From: Rodentibacter pneumotropicus DSM 21403
GTDB lineage: Bacteria; Pseudomonadota; Gammaproteobacteria; Enterobacterales; Pasteurellaceae
Direction: 5' to 3'
Length of the DNA stretch: 64,000 nt
Assembly: GCF_000379905.1 (NCBI RefSeq)
Contig: NZ_KB904052.1
Location: forward strand, 1 to 64,000
A program made the position numbers and the translations under genes. Of the stretch, positions 47,470-56,174 are shown one piece after another; within the stretch, counting starts at the first letter, position 1, and each line of letters starts with the position of its first letter. Below the pieces are notes generated by a model. The model saw only the letters and a list, made by a program, of their open reading frames with translations, made no database searches and was not told the DNA's origin.

Positions 47470-48930
47470 TTATTTTCCAAGTGCGGTCGATTTTTCACTT
47501 GTTTTCACAAGGCGACCTTCTCCCCATTTATTTCCCACCAAGAAGGCGATTAAGCCGAATGTTAATGCCGGAACGATCTGATGGAACCCAAGTAGTTTCA
47601 TACTGAGTTGCGTGAGTAAAATGTAACTGCCTAAGCCGACGATCATTGAGCTTAATGCGCCGTAAGCATTGGCTTTATCCCAGTAAATCCCCAACACGAT
47701 GACCCATAAAAATGCGGCTTCTAACCCACCAAAGGCGAATAAGTTTAACCAAATAATCATCTCCGGTGGATTGAGTGCGGCAAAGATTAAAAGTGCGGTC
47801 AGGATCAGGGTAATTATTGAAGAAATATAACTGATTTTCTTCTCATTTTTAGCCGCATTCGGTTTGGCGGAAAGATACAAATCTTTTACAAAAATTGAGG
47901 AAGATTGAATAAGCTGCGCATCAATGGTGGACATAATAGCAGACATCGGGGCGGCTAAGAAAATTCCCGCCACAATAGGCGGAAGAACCTGCAACATTAG
48001 GGTTGGGATAACCTGATCTGCAATGGTTAAATCCGGAATAATCGCGCGCCCTAATGCACCGGATAAGTGCATACCAAACATAATTAAAGAAAGAACAATG
48101 GTGCCGATCAACATACCACGGTGCAACGCCTTGCTGTCTTTAAATGCCATAGCCCGCACCGCTGTGTGAGGCAATCCTACTACACCAAAACAGACCAATA
48201 CCCAAAATGATGCCATAAACTGAAAACCGAGCATATCGTTCGGTCCATAAGGGCTGACTAATGCCGGATCAATTTCGGTTAATTTATTGACCGCACTTTC
48301 CACCCCGCCAAGGGCATAGATTGTGCCACCAAGTAAAATAACGGTGCCAATAATCATCACTGTGCCTTGAATCGTATCGGTCAGCACCACGGCACGGAAA
48401 CCGCCGATGAAAGTATAAATGCCAACGGTGAAGGCGAAAAGTAAAAGAGCCTGCGTGTAAGAAATCCCAATAGTCGTTTCAAGCAATCGTGCACCGCCGA
48501 TAAATTGTACCGTCATCGCAGCAAAGAAAGCGAGTAATAACGCAAGGCTTGAAAGCCAAACAAGGTATTTATTTTTGTAACGATAAAGAAAGAGATCATT
48601 GATAGTGAGGGCGTTGGTTTCCCGTGAAAGCAGGGCGAACTTTTTGCCTAATACACCTAAGGCGAGCCATACCGCAGGTACTTGAATCATCGCTAACAAT
48701 ACCCAACCCAGCCCATATTTATAAGCGGCACCGGGTCCACCCACAAAAGAGCTGGCACTGGCATAGGTGGAGGCTGTCGTCATGGCAAGCACAAAACCGG
48801 TCATAGAGCGATTTCCCACATAATATTCTGTTAAAAAATCACCTCTTGTGCGTTTCACATAAGCATAGATCGCTGCACCAAACACAAAAGTAAGGTAAAT
48901 GATTAAAGGGAGAATAATGCCTAGATTCAT
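47470..48930 (-). CDS. panF: Sodium/pantothenate symporter
   Basis: 486 residues of the sodium:solute symporter family with about 13 helices. YYVGNRSMTGFVLAMTTASTYASASSFVGGPGAAYKYGLGWVLLA, GGFRAVVLTDTIQG (SSS signature) and AAPMSAIMSTIDAQLIQSSS for sodium binding. Imports the CoA precursor pantothenate. Overlaps yhdT by four bases, the standard yhdT-panF pair. Confidence 0.96.
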   Translation of the reverse strand: MNLGIILPLIIYLTFVFGAAIYAYVKRTRGDFLTEYYVGNRSMTGFVLAMTTASTYASASSFVGGPGAAYKYGLGWVLLAMIQVPAVWLALGVLGKKFALLSRETNALTINDLFLYRYKNKYLVWLSSLALLLAFFAAMTVQFIGGARLLETTIGISYTQALLLFAFTVGIYTFIGGFRAVVLTDTIQGTVMIIGTVILLGGTIYALGGVESAVNKLTEIDPALVSPYGPNDMLGFQFMASFWVLVCFGVVGLPHTAVRAMAFKDSKALHRGMLIGTIVLSLIMFGMHLSGALGRAIIPDLTIADQVIPTLMLQVLPPIVAGIFLAAPMSAIMSTIDAQLIQSSSIFVKDLYLSAKPNAAKNEKKISYISSIITLILTALLIFAALNPPEMIIWLNLFAFGGLEAAFLWVIVLGIYWDKANAYGALSSMIVGLGSYILLTQLSMKLLGFHQIVPALTFGLIAFLVGNKWGEGRLVKTSEKSTALGK

Positions 48931-49184
48931 TGGTTATCTCCTTTCTCCTTGATTTCTAAGGAAATATCTTGATAGACGATTTTGATCAGCCAATAGCCGA
49001 CTACGATAAACAAAATCGGTAAATAGATGCAGGAAAGCTCAAACCAAAGGGGAAAACCGACTGGACCTAAAGTCTCTTTCGGTAGGTAAGCACATAAACA
49101 CCAGCCCACCACATAGACGAGCGTTAGTCCTAATGCCCATTTTGCTTCTTTAGCTGCTTGTTGGTATCGTTGTGTGAGTGTCAT
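48927..49184 (-). CDS. yhdT: YhdT family protein (DUF997)
   Basis: 85-residue inner-membrane protein with two helices (WALGLTLVYVVGWCLCAYLP and LSCIYLPILFIVVGYWLIKIVY) that always goes with panF. Likely a small partner of the symporter, role unproven. AAGGAGG 10 bases ahead of its ATG. Confidence 0.92.
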   Translation of the reverse strand: MTLTQRYQQAAKEAKWALGLTLVYVVGWCLCAYLPKETLGPVGFPLWFELSCIYLPILFIVVGYWLIKIVYQDISLEIKEKGDNQ

Positions 49185-49198
49185 AAAGTAAGGCCTCC

Positions 49199-50629
49199 TT
49201 AAAATATTTTGCTCATTTCTAAATAAATGCGGTTTTTATCATAACGATAAAAAGGATGATTGCTTTTTATTTTTTGATAAGTCCACGTCAGTTTTGGAGT
49301 AATCCCCAAAAAATAGAAATCGCGATGCCATAAGGTCAATGCAGTAAAATACTCATTATTTTTCTGACGAATCTGAAAGAAATCAATATCCTTATATGTT
49401 CGCCTTGCATAAGCAAGATTTAAACGGGAGGAAATACCTAATGACCATTCTTGTCCCCAAGCGAGACGAATATTTTTGCGTTGATAAGCGTTATCATGGT
49501 CTCGTGTATTTTCACGGTTATAATCTATGCCTATAAGCCAGTATTGCCCGCTTTGTGGAGTATAAAGTAAGGTGTTTGACCAAAGGTAATTATTGCCATT
49601 TAAATGTTTTCGCCAGTTATAACGTTGTTCACCATACTCAAGTGCGGTCGAAATTTGCCATTTTTCATTTAACCAATAGTTTGTTTCTAATCGTATACCG
49701 GAATTTTTAGCATATTGTTTTAATGCATCACCACCCGATGAGCCACCGCCATACCAACGTTTTTCTGTAAAGGGGGTGAGTAAGTTTTCAAAACGTGCAG
49801 TTTGATAACCTAAACCTGCTCCTACGCGAAGATTTAACTCATTGTATTTTCTGTTATTCCAAAAATATCGACCTTGCCCTTCAAGTTGCAATTTTGTGAA
49901 TACATTATTCGCCCAAGACCATTTTTTCTCTCCATTCAAATAGTAGGAAAAACCTTGTGCACTTTCTTTTTCCCAAGCGTTCCAATTACCAATTTTTGTG
50001 CCGGATTTAGGGGCGTTATTGATGTTTGATTCATTTAAATAACTGATCCCGCCATTTACTTTCCATTGATTACGTTTGTTTAAGGCAGATAAATATTGAT
50101 CAATAATTTGAATGCTTTCCGGAGAGATATCTTCCGCACGTAATTTTTGAAATTGATCTTTTGCTGCTTCATTATCATTGTTTAAAAATAAGGCTTGTGC
50201 TAACTGATAACGTAAGGCGATGATATGCGAATGCTGACTAAATAAAGTTCGATAACGCTCGGCTGCCAGAGAAAAATTTCCTTGATGACGTGCTAGAATT
50301 GATTCAGACCAAGCTAATAAAGTGGGATCCTGATTAGGTAAGTTTTTATAAAACGGGAGTAAAATTTCTACGGCTTTCGCATTATTTTGTAAGACGGCTG
50401 GAACTAATCCACGAATGATTAAATTGGGATGCTGCTGTAGTTCGGCACTGCTCATTGAAATATTTTCTCTCTTTGGTGTAGAAATTTGTGCCTCTGTTTG
50501 TGGAAGTTTTGGTTTTGCCATATTAATGCGATCGTCCAGCCCATCACTTTTAGATTGAGCCACTTCTGCCGAAGCATTGATAGCAAACAATATATAAAGG
50601 GTAGAAAGAAAAATCTTACCGGATTTCAT
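49199..50629 (-). CDS. Slam-type surface lipoprotein assembly modulator
   Basis: 476 residues. Signal peptide MKSGKIFLSTLYILFAINASAEVA; N-terminal TPR-like helices (about 75-200: ILARHQGNFSLAAERYRTLFSQH, ALRYQLAQALFLNNDNEAAKDQF); then a C-terminal 14-strand barrel (DUF560) rich in alternating aromatic strands, from WKVNGGISYLNESNINNAP to the final NRIYLEMSKIF. That is the domain order of Slam proteins, which flip lipoproteins to the cell surface through the outer membrane. Directly downstream of a lipoprotein gene of the Slam-substrate type. Slam1 or Slam2 class not assigned. Confidence 0.88.
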   Translation of the reverse strand: MKSGKIFLSTLYILFAINASAEVAQSKSDGLDDRINMAKPKLPQTEAQISTPKRENISMSSAELQQHPNLIIRGLVPAVLQNNAKAVEILLPFYKNLPNQDPTLLAWSESILARHQGNFSLAAERYRTLFSQHSHIIALRYQLAQALFLNNDNEAAKDQFQKLRAEDISPESIQIIDQYLSALNKRNQWKVNGGISYLNESNINNAPKSGTKIGNWNAWEKESAQGFSYYLNGEKKWSWANNVFTKLQLEGQGRYFWNNRKYNELNLRVGAGLGYQTARFENLLTPFTEKRWYGGGSSGGDALKQYAKNSGIRLETNYWLNEKWQISTALEYGEQRYNWRKHLNGNNYLWSNTLLYTPQSGQYWLIGIDYNRENTRDHDNAYQRKNIRLAWGQEWSLGISSRLNLAYARRTYKDIDFFQIRQKNNEYFTALTLWHRDFYFLGITPKLTWTYQKIKSNHPFYRYDKNRIYLEMSKIF

Positions 50630-50661
50630 TAATTTTAATTCTCTTAGATATGAATTATGAA

Positions 50662-50687
50662 TAAAGCAAGCACTGTGGCTTGCTTTA
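50662..50687 (-). terminator. hairpin between the surface lipoprotein and Slam genes
   Basis: AAAGCAAGC (50663-50671), loop ACTGTG, GCTTGCTTT (50678-50686). On the minus strand the stem is followed by only a short T run, so it could be a partial terminator that gives more lipoprotein than Slam. Confidence 0.6.
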
Positions 50688-50705
50688 TAATTCTAGGTTT
50701 TTATT

Positions 50706-51779
50706 TTATTGTTGTTTTGCTGCACCAAAAGCGGCACCCCAAGATTTATCGTTACCTTGTGCAAGACCGGCCATCTCTTTTGCATTACTGCCATAGAATT
50801 TACCTTCTACTTGACCATCCTGTAGTGTGGTTGAATTTGTTGTACCTGTAAATGCATTACTTGAAATTTTGGCATTAATTTCTACTTTTACAGGTTGGCG
50901 ATTCCCATTTGGGATACTGAGTGAACCTTCTAAGGTTTTATTTCCAAAATTGACATTAAATTTAGATGAGCCACGGTAGTAGTCTTTTGGATCTAGTCCA
51001 TAAATGTTTTCTGCAGAAATAATCGCATCACCGGAATAAGTTGCGGTACCTGATGTTGGCATATTTTGAGTTGGATTTCCATTGTAGAACATATAGCCAT
51101 TGCTACTTTCATTTAAAGAATCACTCACACCAAAGCGGATATCCGAATAGCGACCGCAACATACTTCAAGTTTTCTTCCCCTGAAGCCCGTAAGCGTCCA
51201 ATCTTGAATATCAAGATCTTGCAATCCAATGATAATATCGACTCCATCTATATTTATAGAGGTTGTGTTGTAATGATTTAATGTTGAGGTTTGTGCATTA
51301 ACATTATCATTACTTCCTGATATTACAATTGCCGTACCTGTTCCGTTTCTCTCCTGTTGGAGTTGATTGTTAGATGTTTTGTTATCAGATGTTTTGTTAT
51401 CAGTCGTTTTGTTATCAGACGTTTTGTTATCAGACGTTTTGTTATCAGACGTTTTGTTATCAGACGTTTTGTTATCAGACGTTTTGTTATCAGACGTTTT
51501 GTTATCAGACGTTTTGTTATCAGATGTTTTGTTATCAGATGTTTTGTTATCAGATGTTTTGTTATCAGATGTTTTGTTATCAGATGTTTTGTTATCAGAT
51601 GTTTTATTATCAGATGTTTTGTTTGTTTGTTGACTTATTTGAGAATTGTTTGACGCATTATTTTGTTGCGGCTGATTATCACTACTGCTGCCACCGCCGC
51701 TACTTCCACAAGCTGAAACAATTAACGCAGCCAGGGCAGTTAAACCAAATCTTGTCAATGAAATTTTTGTTAGTTCCAT
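50706..51779 (-). CDS. Slam-dependent surface lipoprotein with pentapeptide-repeat linker
   Basis: 357 residues. Lipoprotein signal MELTKISLTRFGLTALAALIVSAC with lipidated C24, then GSSGGGSSSDN. A hydrophilic linker of about 16 KTSDN repeats follows (about 56-136). The folded part (about 150-357) includes the motifs CCGRYSDIRFGVS, MPTSGTATYSGDAIIS, LEGSLSIP and the C-terminal VEGKFYGSNAKEMAGLAQGN with WGAAFGA, typical of TbpB-barrel surface lipoproteins such as hemophilins. Heme binding is possible by resemblance but unproven; no TonB-dependent receptor gene is adjacent. Followed by the Slam gene. Confidence 0.87.
   Translation of the reverse strand: MELTKISLTRFGLTALAALIVSACGSSGGGSSSDNQPQQNNASNNSQISQQTNKTSDNKTSDNKTSDNKTSDNKTSDNKTSDNKTSDNKTSDNKTSDNKTSDNKTSDNKTSDNKTSDNKTSDNKTTDNKTSDNKTSNNQLQQERNGTGTAIVISGSNDNVNAQTSTLNHYNTTSINIDGVDIIIGLQDLDIQDWTLTGFRGRKLEVCCGRYSDIRFGVSDSLNESSNGYMFYNGNPTQNMPTSGTATYSGDAIISAENIYGLDPKDYYRGSSKFNVNFGNKTLEGSLSIPNGNRQPVKVEINAKISSNAFTGTTNSTTLQDGQVEGKFYGSNAKEMAGLAQGNDKSWGAAFGAAKQQ
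51376..51615 (-). repeat. 15-bp tandem repeat, 16 copies
   Basis: Sixteen units of GTTTTGTTATCAGAC or its T-ending variant on the + strand (minus strand encodes KTSDN). The units sort into two runs by their last bases (GAC in the 3' coding part, GAT in the 5' part); the second unit reads GTC (KTTDN), and the sixteenth has ATTAT. Unit length is a multiple of three. Confidence 0.93.
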
Positions 51780-51905
51780 AAGATACCTTGTACAATTAAT
51801 AAATAAAATTAAGATGAGCCAGAGTTAAAACGCTGGAGAGTCTATCAAAACTCGTGTAGCTTGTTAAGTGAATAAAAGATGAATTTTTAATAACTTAAAA
51901 AAACA

Positions 51906-51948
51906 AAAGTGCGGTCAAAAATGTATAAGATTTTTTGACCGCACTTTC
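51906..51948 (-). terminator. USS-dyad terminator after efp
   Basis: AAAGTGCGGTCAAAAA (51906-51921) and TTTTTTGACCGCACTTT (51931-51947) form a long perfect stem. It terminates efp (minus strand) ahead of the lipoprotein gene. Confidence 0.88.
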
Positions 51949-51962
51949 TTTCATAGATGAAA

Positions 51963-52529
51963 TTATTTCACTCGAGAGACATATTCGCCTGAACGGGTAT
52001 CTACCTTAATGATTTCACCGATTTGCACGAACAGAGGCACTTTCACTACTGCTCCGGTGCTGAGGGTTGCCGGTTTGCCGCCGGTCCCTGCGGTGTCACC
52101 TTTTAAGCCTGGGTCGGTATCCACGATTTCTAATTCGACAAAGTTTGGTGGAGTAACGGTGATCGGCGAACCATTCCATAGGGTAACGATACAATCTGCT
52201 TGGTCTAATAACCATTTTTCTGCATCACCTACTGCTTTTGCATCGGCAGAATATTGCTCAAAGGTTTCAGGGTGCATGAAATACCAAAATGCCTCGTCTT
52301 TGTATGAATAGGTTAAGTTTAGATCCATAACATCAGCGGCTTCAACGGAAGTACCGGATTTGAAGTTCACATCCAACACTTTGCCTGAAATTAACTTACG
52401 AATGCGGGTGCGGGTAAATGCTTGACCTTTACCCGGTTTTACGAATTCGTTTTCAATGATTACGCAAGGCTCGCCGTCTTGCATAAATTTTAGACCCGGT
52501 TTGAAATCACTGGTAGTATATGTAGCCAT
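51963..52529 (-). CDS. efp: Elongation factor P
   Basis: 188 residues, three beta-barrel domains. K34 in [11 protein letters not shown] is the site of beta-lysylation. Rescues ribosomes stalled at polyproline. Divergent from epmB, which prepares its modification. Confidence 0.98.
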   Translation of the reverse strand: MATYTTSDFKPGLKFMQDGEPCVIIENEFVKPGKGQAFTRTRIRKLISGKVLDVNFKSGTSVEAADVMDLNLTYSYKDEAFWYFMHPETFEQYSADAKAVGDAEKWLLDQADCIVTLWNGSPITVTPPNFVELEIVDTDPGLKGDTAGTGGKPATLSTGAVVKVPLFVQIGEIIKVDTRSGEYVSRVK

Positions 52530-52563
52530 ATTAAATATCCTAAAAAGAAAGATGGTTTAAAAA

Positions 52564-53580
52564 GTGTGTATTTTAACTCAAGATCCGGTGATTAGAGAAG
52601 AACAAAATTGGCTCGCTATTTTAAAAAATGCGATTTCTGATCCTCAAGTATTACTAAAAATACTTGATTTACCGAAAAAGGATTTTGAATATGCATTAAA
52701 TGCCCGAACACTTTTTGCTCTTCGTGTCCCTCAACCTTTTGTCTCAAAAATGGAAAAAGGTAATCCGAATGATCCGCTCTTTTTGCAAGTGATGTGTTCC
52801 GATTTAGAATTTGTGCAGGCTGAAGGATTTTCAACAGATCCCCTTGAGGAACAAAATGCCAATGCCGTACCAAACGTTCTACATAAATATCAAAACCGCC
52901 TTCTATTTATGGTAAAAGGCGGCTGTGCGGTGAATTGTCGTTATTGTTTCCGTCGCCACTTTCCTTATGATGAAAATCCGGGTAATAAAAAAAGCTGGCA
53001 ACAGGCATTGAATTATATTGCCGAACATACTGAAATTGAAGAGGTGATTTTTTCTGGTGGCGATCCGCTAATGGCGAAAGATCATGAATTGACATGGTTG
53101 ATAAAACGTCTCGAAAATCTACCGCACTTACAACGCTTACGCATTCATACCCGTTTGCCGGTGGTCATTCCACAGCGGATTACAGATGAATTTTGTGCTA
53201 TTTTGGAGAAAAGCCGCTTGCAAACCGTGATGGTGACACATATTAATCATCCTAACGAAATTGATGAGCTTTTAGCCTATGCGATGAAAAAACTCCGCAA
53301 TGCAGGGATAACGCTCCTTAACCAATCGGTTTTGTTGAAAGGCATTAATGATGATGCACAAGTTTTAAAAAATCTGAGTGATAAGTTATTTCAAATCGGT
53401 ATTTTACCTTATTATCTGCATTTACTGGATAAGGTACAGGGAGCGAGCCATTTTTTAGTCGGCGATAAACAAGCCATGGCAATTTATAAAACTTTGCAAT
53501 CGCTCACATCCGGCTATCTTGTGCCTAAACTTGCCCGTGAAATTGCGGGTGAGCCAAATAAGACTTTATACACTGAATAA
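52564..53580 (+). CDS. epmB: EF-P beta-lysine synthase EpmB (lysine 2,3-aminomutase-like)
   Basis: Radical SAM enzyme of 338 residues. The iron-sulfur motif CAVNCRYCFRR has C121, C125 and C128; VIFSGGDPLMAKDH, IRIHTRLPVVIPQR and PYYLHLLDKVQGASHF (PLP lysine region near the end) are the aminomutase signatures. Converts (S)-alpha-lysine to (R)-beta-lysine for EF-P. GTG start. EpmA, which attaches it, is not in the window. Confidence 0.95.
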   Translation: MCILTQDPVIREEQNWLAILKNAISDPQVLLKILDLPKKDFEYALNARTLFALRVPQPFVSKMEKGNPNDPLFLQVMCSDLEFVQAEGFSTDPLEEQNANAVPNVLHKYQNRLLFMVKGGCAVNCRYCFRRHFPYDENPGNKKSWQQALNYIAEHTEIEEVIFSGGDPLMAKDHELTWLIKRLENLPHLQRLRIHTRLPVVIPQRITDEFCAILEKSRLQTVMVTHINHPNEIDELLAYAMKKLRNAGITLLNQSVLLKGINDDAQVLKNLSDKLFQIGILPYYLHLLDKVQGASHFLVGDKQAMAIYKTLQSLTSGYLVPKLAREIAGEPNKTLYTE

Positions 53581-53669
53581 GATCCGATAAAATGCTCGAA
53601 ATTTTTACCGCACTTTTGTGCTTATCGTTAAGACGACAACGGGCAATAATAATTAACTGAGGTAATTCT

Positions 53670-55007
53670 GTGGATTCTATGAATAACAATCAATCAAACG
53701 AAAATAAATCTCAAAACGAGCTTGATCTTGGTTTAAACCAAGCGGATACCGTGACACCAAGAAAACCGGTTCAATCGAATGAATCTTTATTAGATAAAGC
53801 AAAAGGTTTGAAAGATTTATTTGGGCGTAAAGAGCAAGCCGGAACGCAATTCCATGTGCGTAAAGAACCGACATTTGGCGAAAGCCATACACAGCAAACT
53901 GCGCAACCACATCCGCAGTCAGGTTTCACGGAAAGCGTTAAGGTGACGGCTGAAAATGTTGAACAAAAGCTGGAATCTGCCGTTGAAAAGGTTGAAACAA
54001 AAGTAGAAAATGCCGTAGAAAGTACGGTTTCAGCAACAGAGCAGGCGAAGGAAACTCTAGCTGCAGGAGCAACTGCCGCAGCGACAGCGCTGAAACGCCC
54101 CGAAAAGTGGAAAATTCTTCAAATTTTACCGGAAAAACACCGCCGTCTCTTTATTGCAATTTTAGCCTTGGTTTTACTTTTAATTGTATTTTTTGCGTTA
54201 AAACCGAATTCCGATACGGTGGAATCTTTTGAGCAACAAAATAGCAACGAAATTCCGGTGCAATTTCAATCTTTAGATCAATCCCAACCGGTTGAAACAA
54301 CGGTGTTAGATAATGTCCCTGCGCCACAAGAAAACGCACCATTAGCGGAAAATCAAGCGCAGACAGAATCTGCGAATACGGCTGAACCAGGTAAAATGGA
54401 ATATGTTGGCGATCAAAAAGAGACAACAGGTTCACCAAAATCAACGGGAGTCGCCTCATCCGTTAATGAAACGGTTTCTCAACCGATTCCTGTCGCCCCT
54501 GCTCGTACTGAATCGGTTAAACAAGTTGAACGTACCGTTGGAAATGTCCGTGAAACCGTAAAACATGAAGCGGTTAAACCTGTTACTCAAGAACGTAAAA
54601 TCGTAGAAAAACCGACGGTGAAACCGGCTCAAACAAAAACCGAAACGGCACGAAAAGCACCAGTTCAAGAAACAAAAGCGGCAGCGAAAAATGAGCGTAA
54701 AGTTCAAGTTGTTGAGGCAAAGTCTGCGGTCAATACAGCAAAAGTGGTATCAAGTGGCGCAAGCAAAACCTTAACAGTACCGAAAGGCGTTTCTCTCATG
54801 CAAGTATTCCGTGATAACAATTTGAATATTTCCGATGTGAATGCCATGACAAAAGCAAACGGGGCGGGTAACGCATTGAGCAGCTTTAAGCCGGGTGATA
54901 AAGTTCAAGTTTCCCTGAACGGACAAGGGCGTGTAAATGAGCTACGTTTATCTAACGGAGCGAAGTTTGTGCGTCAGGCTGACGGTTCATATCAATTCAA
55001 AAAATAA
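53670..55007 (+). CDS. oapA: Opacity-associated protein OapA
   Basis: 445 residues. Cytoplasmic acidic/polar N-terminus (to about 150) with a long coiled-coil-like AENVEQKLESAVEKVETKVENAVEST; one membrane segment RLFIAILALVLLLIVFFAL (about 157-176); a Pro/Lys/Gln-rich periplasmic stretch; and the C-terminal OapA/LysM-like domain (TLTVPKGVSLMQVFRDNNLNISDVNAMTKANGAGNAL...KPGDKVQVSLN). Needed for translucent colony form and colonisation in H. influenzae. GTG start with GAGG 7 bases ahead. Confidence 0.93.
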   Translation: MDSMNNNQSNENKSQNELDLGLNQADTVTPRKPVQSNESLLDKAKGLKDLFGRKEQAGTQFHVRKEPTFGESHTQQTAQPHPQSGFTESVKVTAENVEQKLESAVEKVETKVENAVESTVSATEQAKETLAAGATAAATALKRPEKWKILQILPEKHRRLFIAILALVLLLIVFFALKPNSDTVESFEQQNSNEIPVQFQSLDQSQPVETTVLDNVPAPQENAPLAENQAQTESANTAEPGKMEYVGDQKETTGSPKSTGVASSVNETVSQPIPVAPARTESVKQVERTVGNVRETVKHEAVKPVTQERKIVEKPTVKPAQTKTETARKAPVQETKAAAKNERKVQVVEAKSAVNTAKVVSSGASKTLTVPKGVSLMQVFRDNNLNISDVNAMTKANGAGNALSSFKPGDKVQVSLNGQGRVNELRLSNGAKFVRQADGSYQFKK

Positions 55008-55010
55008 TTC

Positions 55011-55035
55011 TAAGGGCGAATATTCGCCCTTTTTG
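55011..55035 (+). terminator. hairpin between oapA and oapB
   Basis: Palindrome AAGGGCGAATATTCGCCCTT (55012-55031), then TTTG. Terminator for oapA with oapB 25 bases on; oapB may be partly expressed by read-through. Confidence 0.8.
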
Positions 55036-55055
55036 TTTCCTTTTGGTGAAGGTTT

Positions 55056-55460
55056 ATGTTAAGAAAAACATTGTTTATTTTGACCGCACTTTTGCTTGGC
55101 GGTTGTACTCAAAGTACGTTATTAAATGAACCGCCCCAGCAAAAAATGGTGGTGCAGAAGGTTGATAAAACCTCACAAATAGGCTCGGCAAAATTGTATC
55201 GTTGCAAAGGTGGTAAAGAAGTTCGAGTTGTGCATAGTACACAAAAGCGAAATAAGAGAATGTTGAAACGAGTTTCTGTCACTTTTAATCATGTCACGGA
55301 AAGATTAACACTGATGATTTCAGAAAGAGGAAATAATTACGGCAATATTCGTTGGACGTGGTTGGAGCGTAATGATTTTAGTACCTTGAAAACCAGTGTC
55401 GGTGAAGCTTTGGCTGAGCAATGTGTGTTGAAATCTTCCGACCCGTCATTGAGTAAATAA
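55056..55460 (+). CDS. oapB: Opacity-associated lipoprotein OapB
   Basis: 134 residues. Signal peptide MLRKTLFILTALLLGGC with lipidated C17. Mature part KLYRCKGGKEVRVVHSTQ and NIRWTWLERNDFSTLKTSVGEALAEQC, as in OapB. In H. influenzae oapB is needed for OapA-dependent opacity. The signal-peptide core ILTALL is encoded by a reverse USS (55083-55091). Confidence 0.92.
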   Translation: MLRKTLFILTALLLGGCTQSTLLNEPPQQKMVVQKVDKTSQIGSAKLYRCKGGKEVRVVHSTQKRNKRMLKRVSVTFNHVTERLTLMISERGNNYGNIRWTWLERNDFSTLKTSVGEALAEQCVLKSSDPSLSK

Positions 55461-55463
55461 TAC

Positions 55464-56174
55464 GTGCAAACCGAACTCCAACGTGGCTTTGTTCTACACC
55501 GTCGCCCTTATAGCGAAACCAGTTTGTTAGTGGATTTATTCACGGAAGAAAGCGGCCGTCTTACCGTGATTGCAAAAGGGGCGAGAGCGAAACGTTCAAT
55601 TTGGAAATCCGTCTTGCAACCCTTTACTCCCCTGTTATTACGTTGGGCAGGAAAAGGTAGTTTGAAAACGCTAACCAAAGCAGAACCTGCTGCAATCACC
55701 TTACCTTTACAACAAACTGCACTTTATAGCGGTTTTTATGTGAATGAATTGCTCACACGTGTTATTGAGCCGGAAACGGCTAATCCCCAATTATTCCAAC
55801 ATTACCTAAGATGCTTAACGAGCTTGGCGACAGAAACCAATGTGGAACCTTGCTTACGTTTATTTGAATTTAACTTGCTACAAATTCTCGGCTATGGTGT
55901 GGATTTTCTGCACTGTGCCGGCTCGGGTCAGCAGGTGGAGCCTACAATGACTTACCGCTATCGTGAGGAAAAAGGCTTCATCGCTTCATTGGTGAAAGAT
56001 AATCTCACTTTTTACGGACGTGATCTGATCGCCTTTGCTACTCTTGATTTTTCCGATGAGGCCGTACGCCAAGCGGCTAAGCGTTTCACGCGTATCGCGC
56101 TTAAACCTTACCTCGGCGATAAACCTTTGAAAAGCCGAGAATTATTTAATCAAAATATTTTATTTTTAAAATAA
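55464..56174 (+). CDS. recO: DNA repair protein RecO
   Basis: 236 residues. OB-fold N-terminus [38 protein letters not shown] and helical C-terminal domain. Loads RecA with RecR during RecF-pathway repair. GTG start three bases after oapB; no clear ribosome site. Shares the TAATG junction with rlmD. Confidence 0.95.
   Translation: MQTELQRGFVLHRRPYSETSLLVDLFTEESGRLTVIAKGARAKRSIWKSVLQPFTPLLLRWAGKGSLKTLTKAEPAAITLPLQQTALYSGFYVNELLTRVIEPETANPQLFQHYLRCLTSLATETNVEPCLRLFEFNLLQILGYGVDFLHCAGSGQQVEPTMTYRYREEKGFIASLVKDNLTFYGRDLIAFATLDFSDEAVRQAAKRFTRIALKPYLGDKPLKSRELFNQNILFLK

Noticed and set aside
51376-51615. CRISPR array or phase-variation tract
   Set aside because: The repeats are contiguous with no spacers, so not CRISPR. 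Unit length of 15 cannot shift the frame, so not an on/off switch.
51357-51781. Long plus-strand frames (cysteine/phenylalanine- or leucine-rich repeats) opposite the surface lipoprotein
   Set aside because: They are the antisense of the 15-bp repeat, which is open in all frames because its length is a multiple of three. The lipoprotein frame has a signal peptide, a lipobox and a folded domain.
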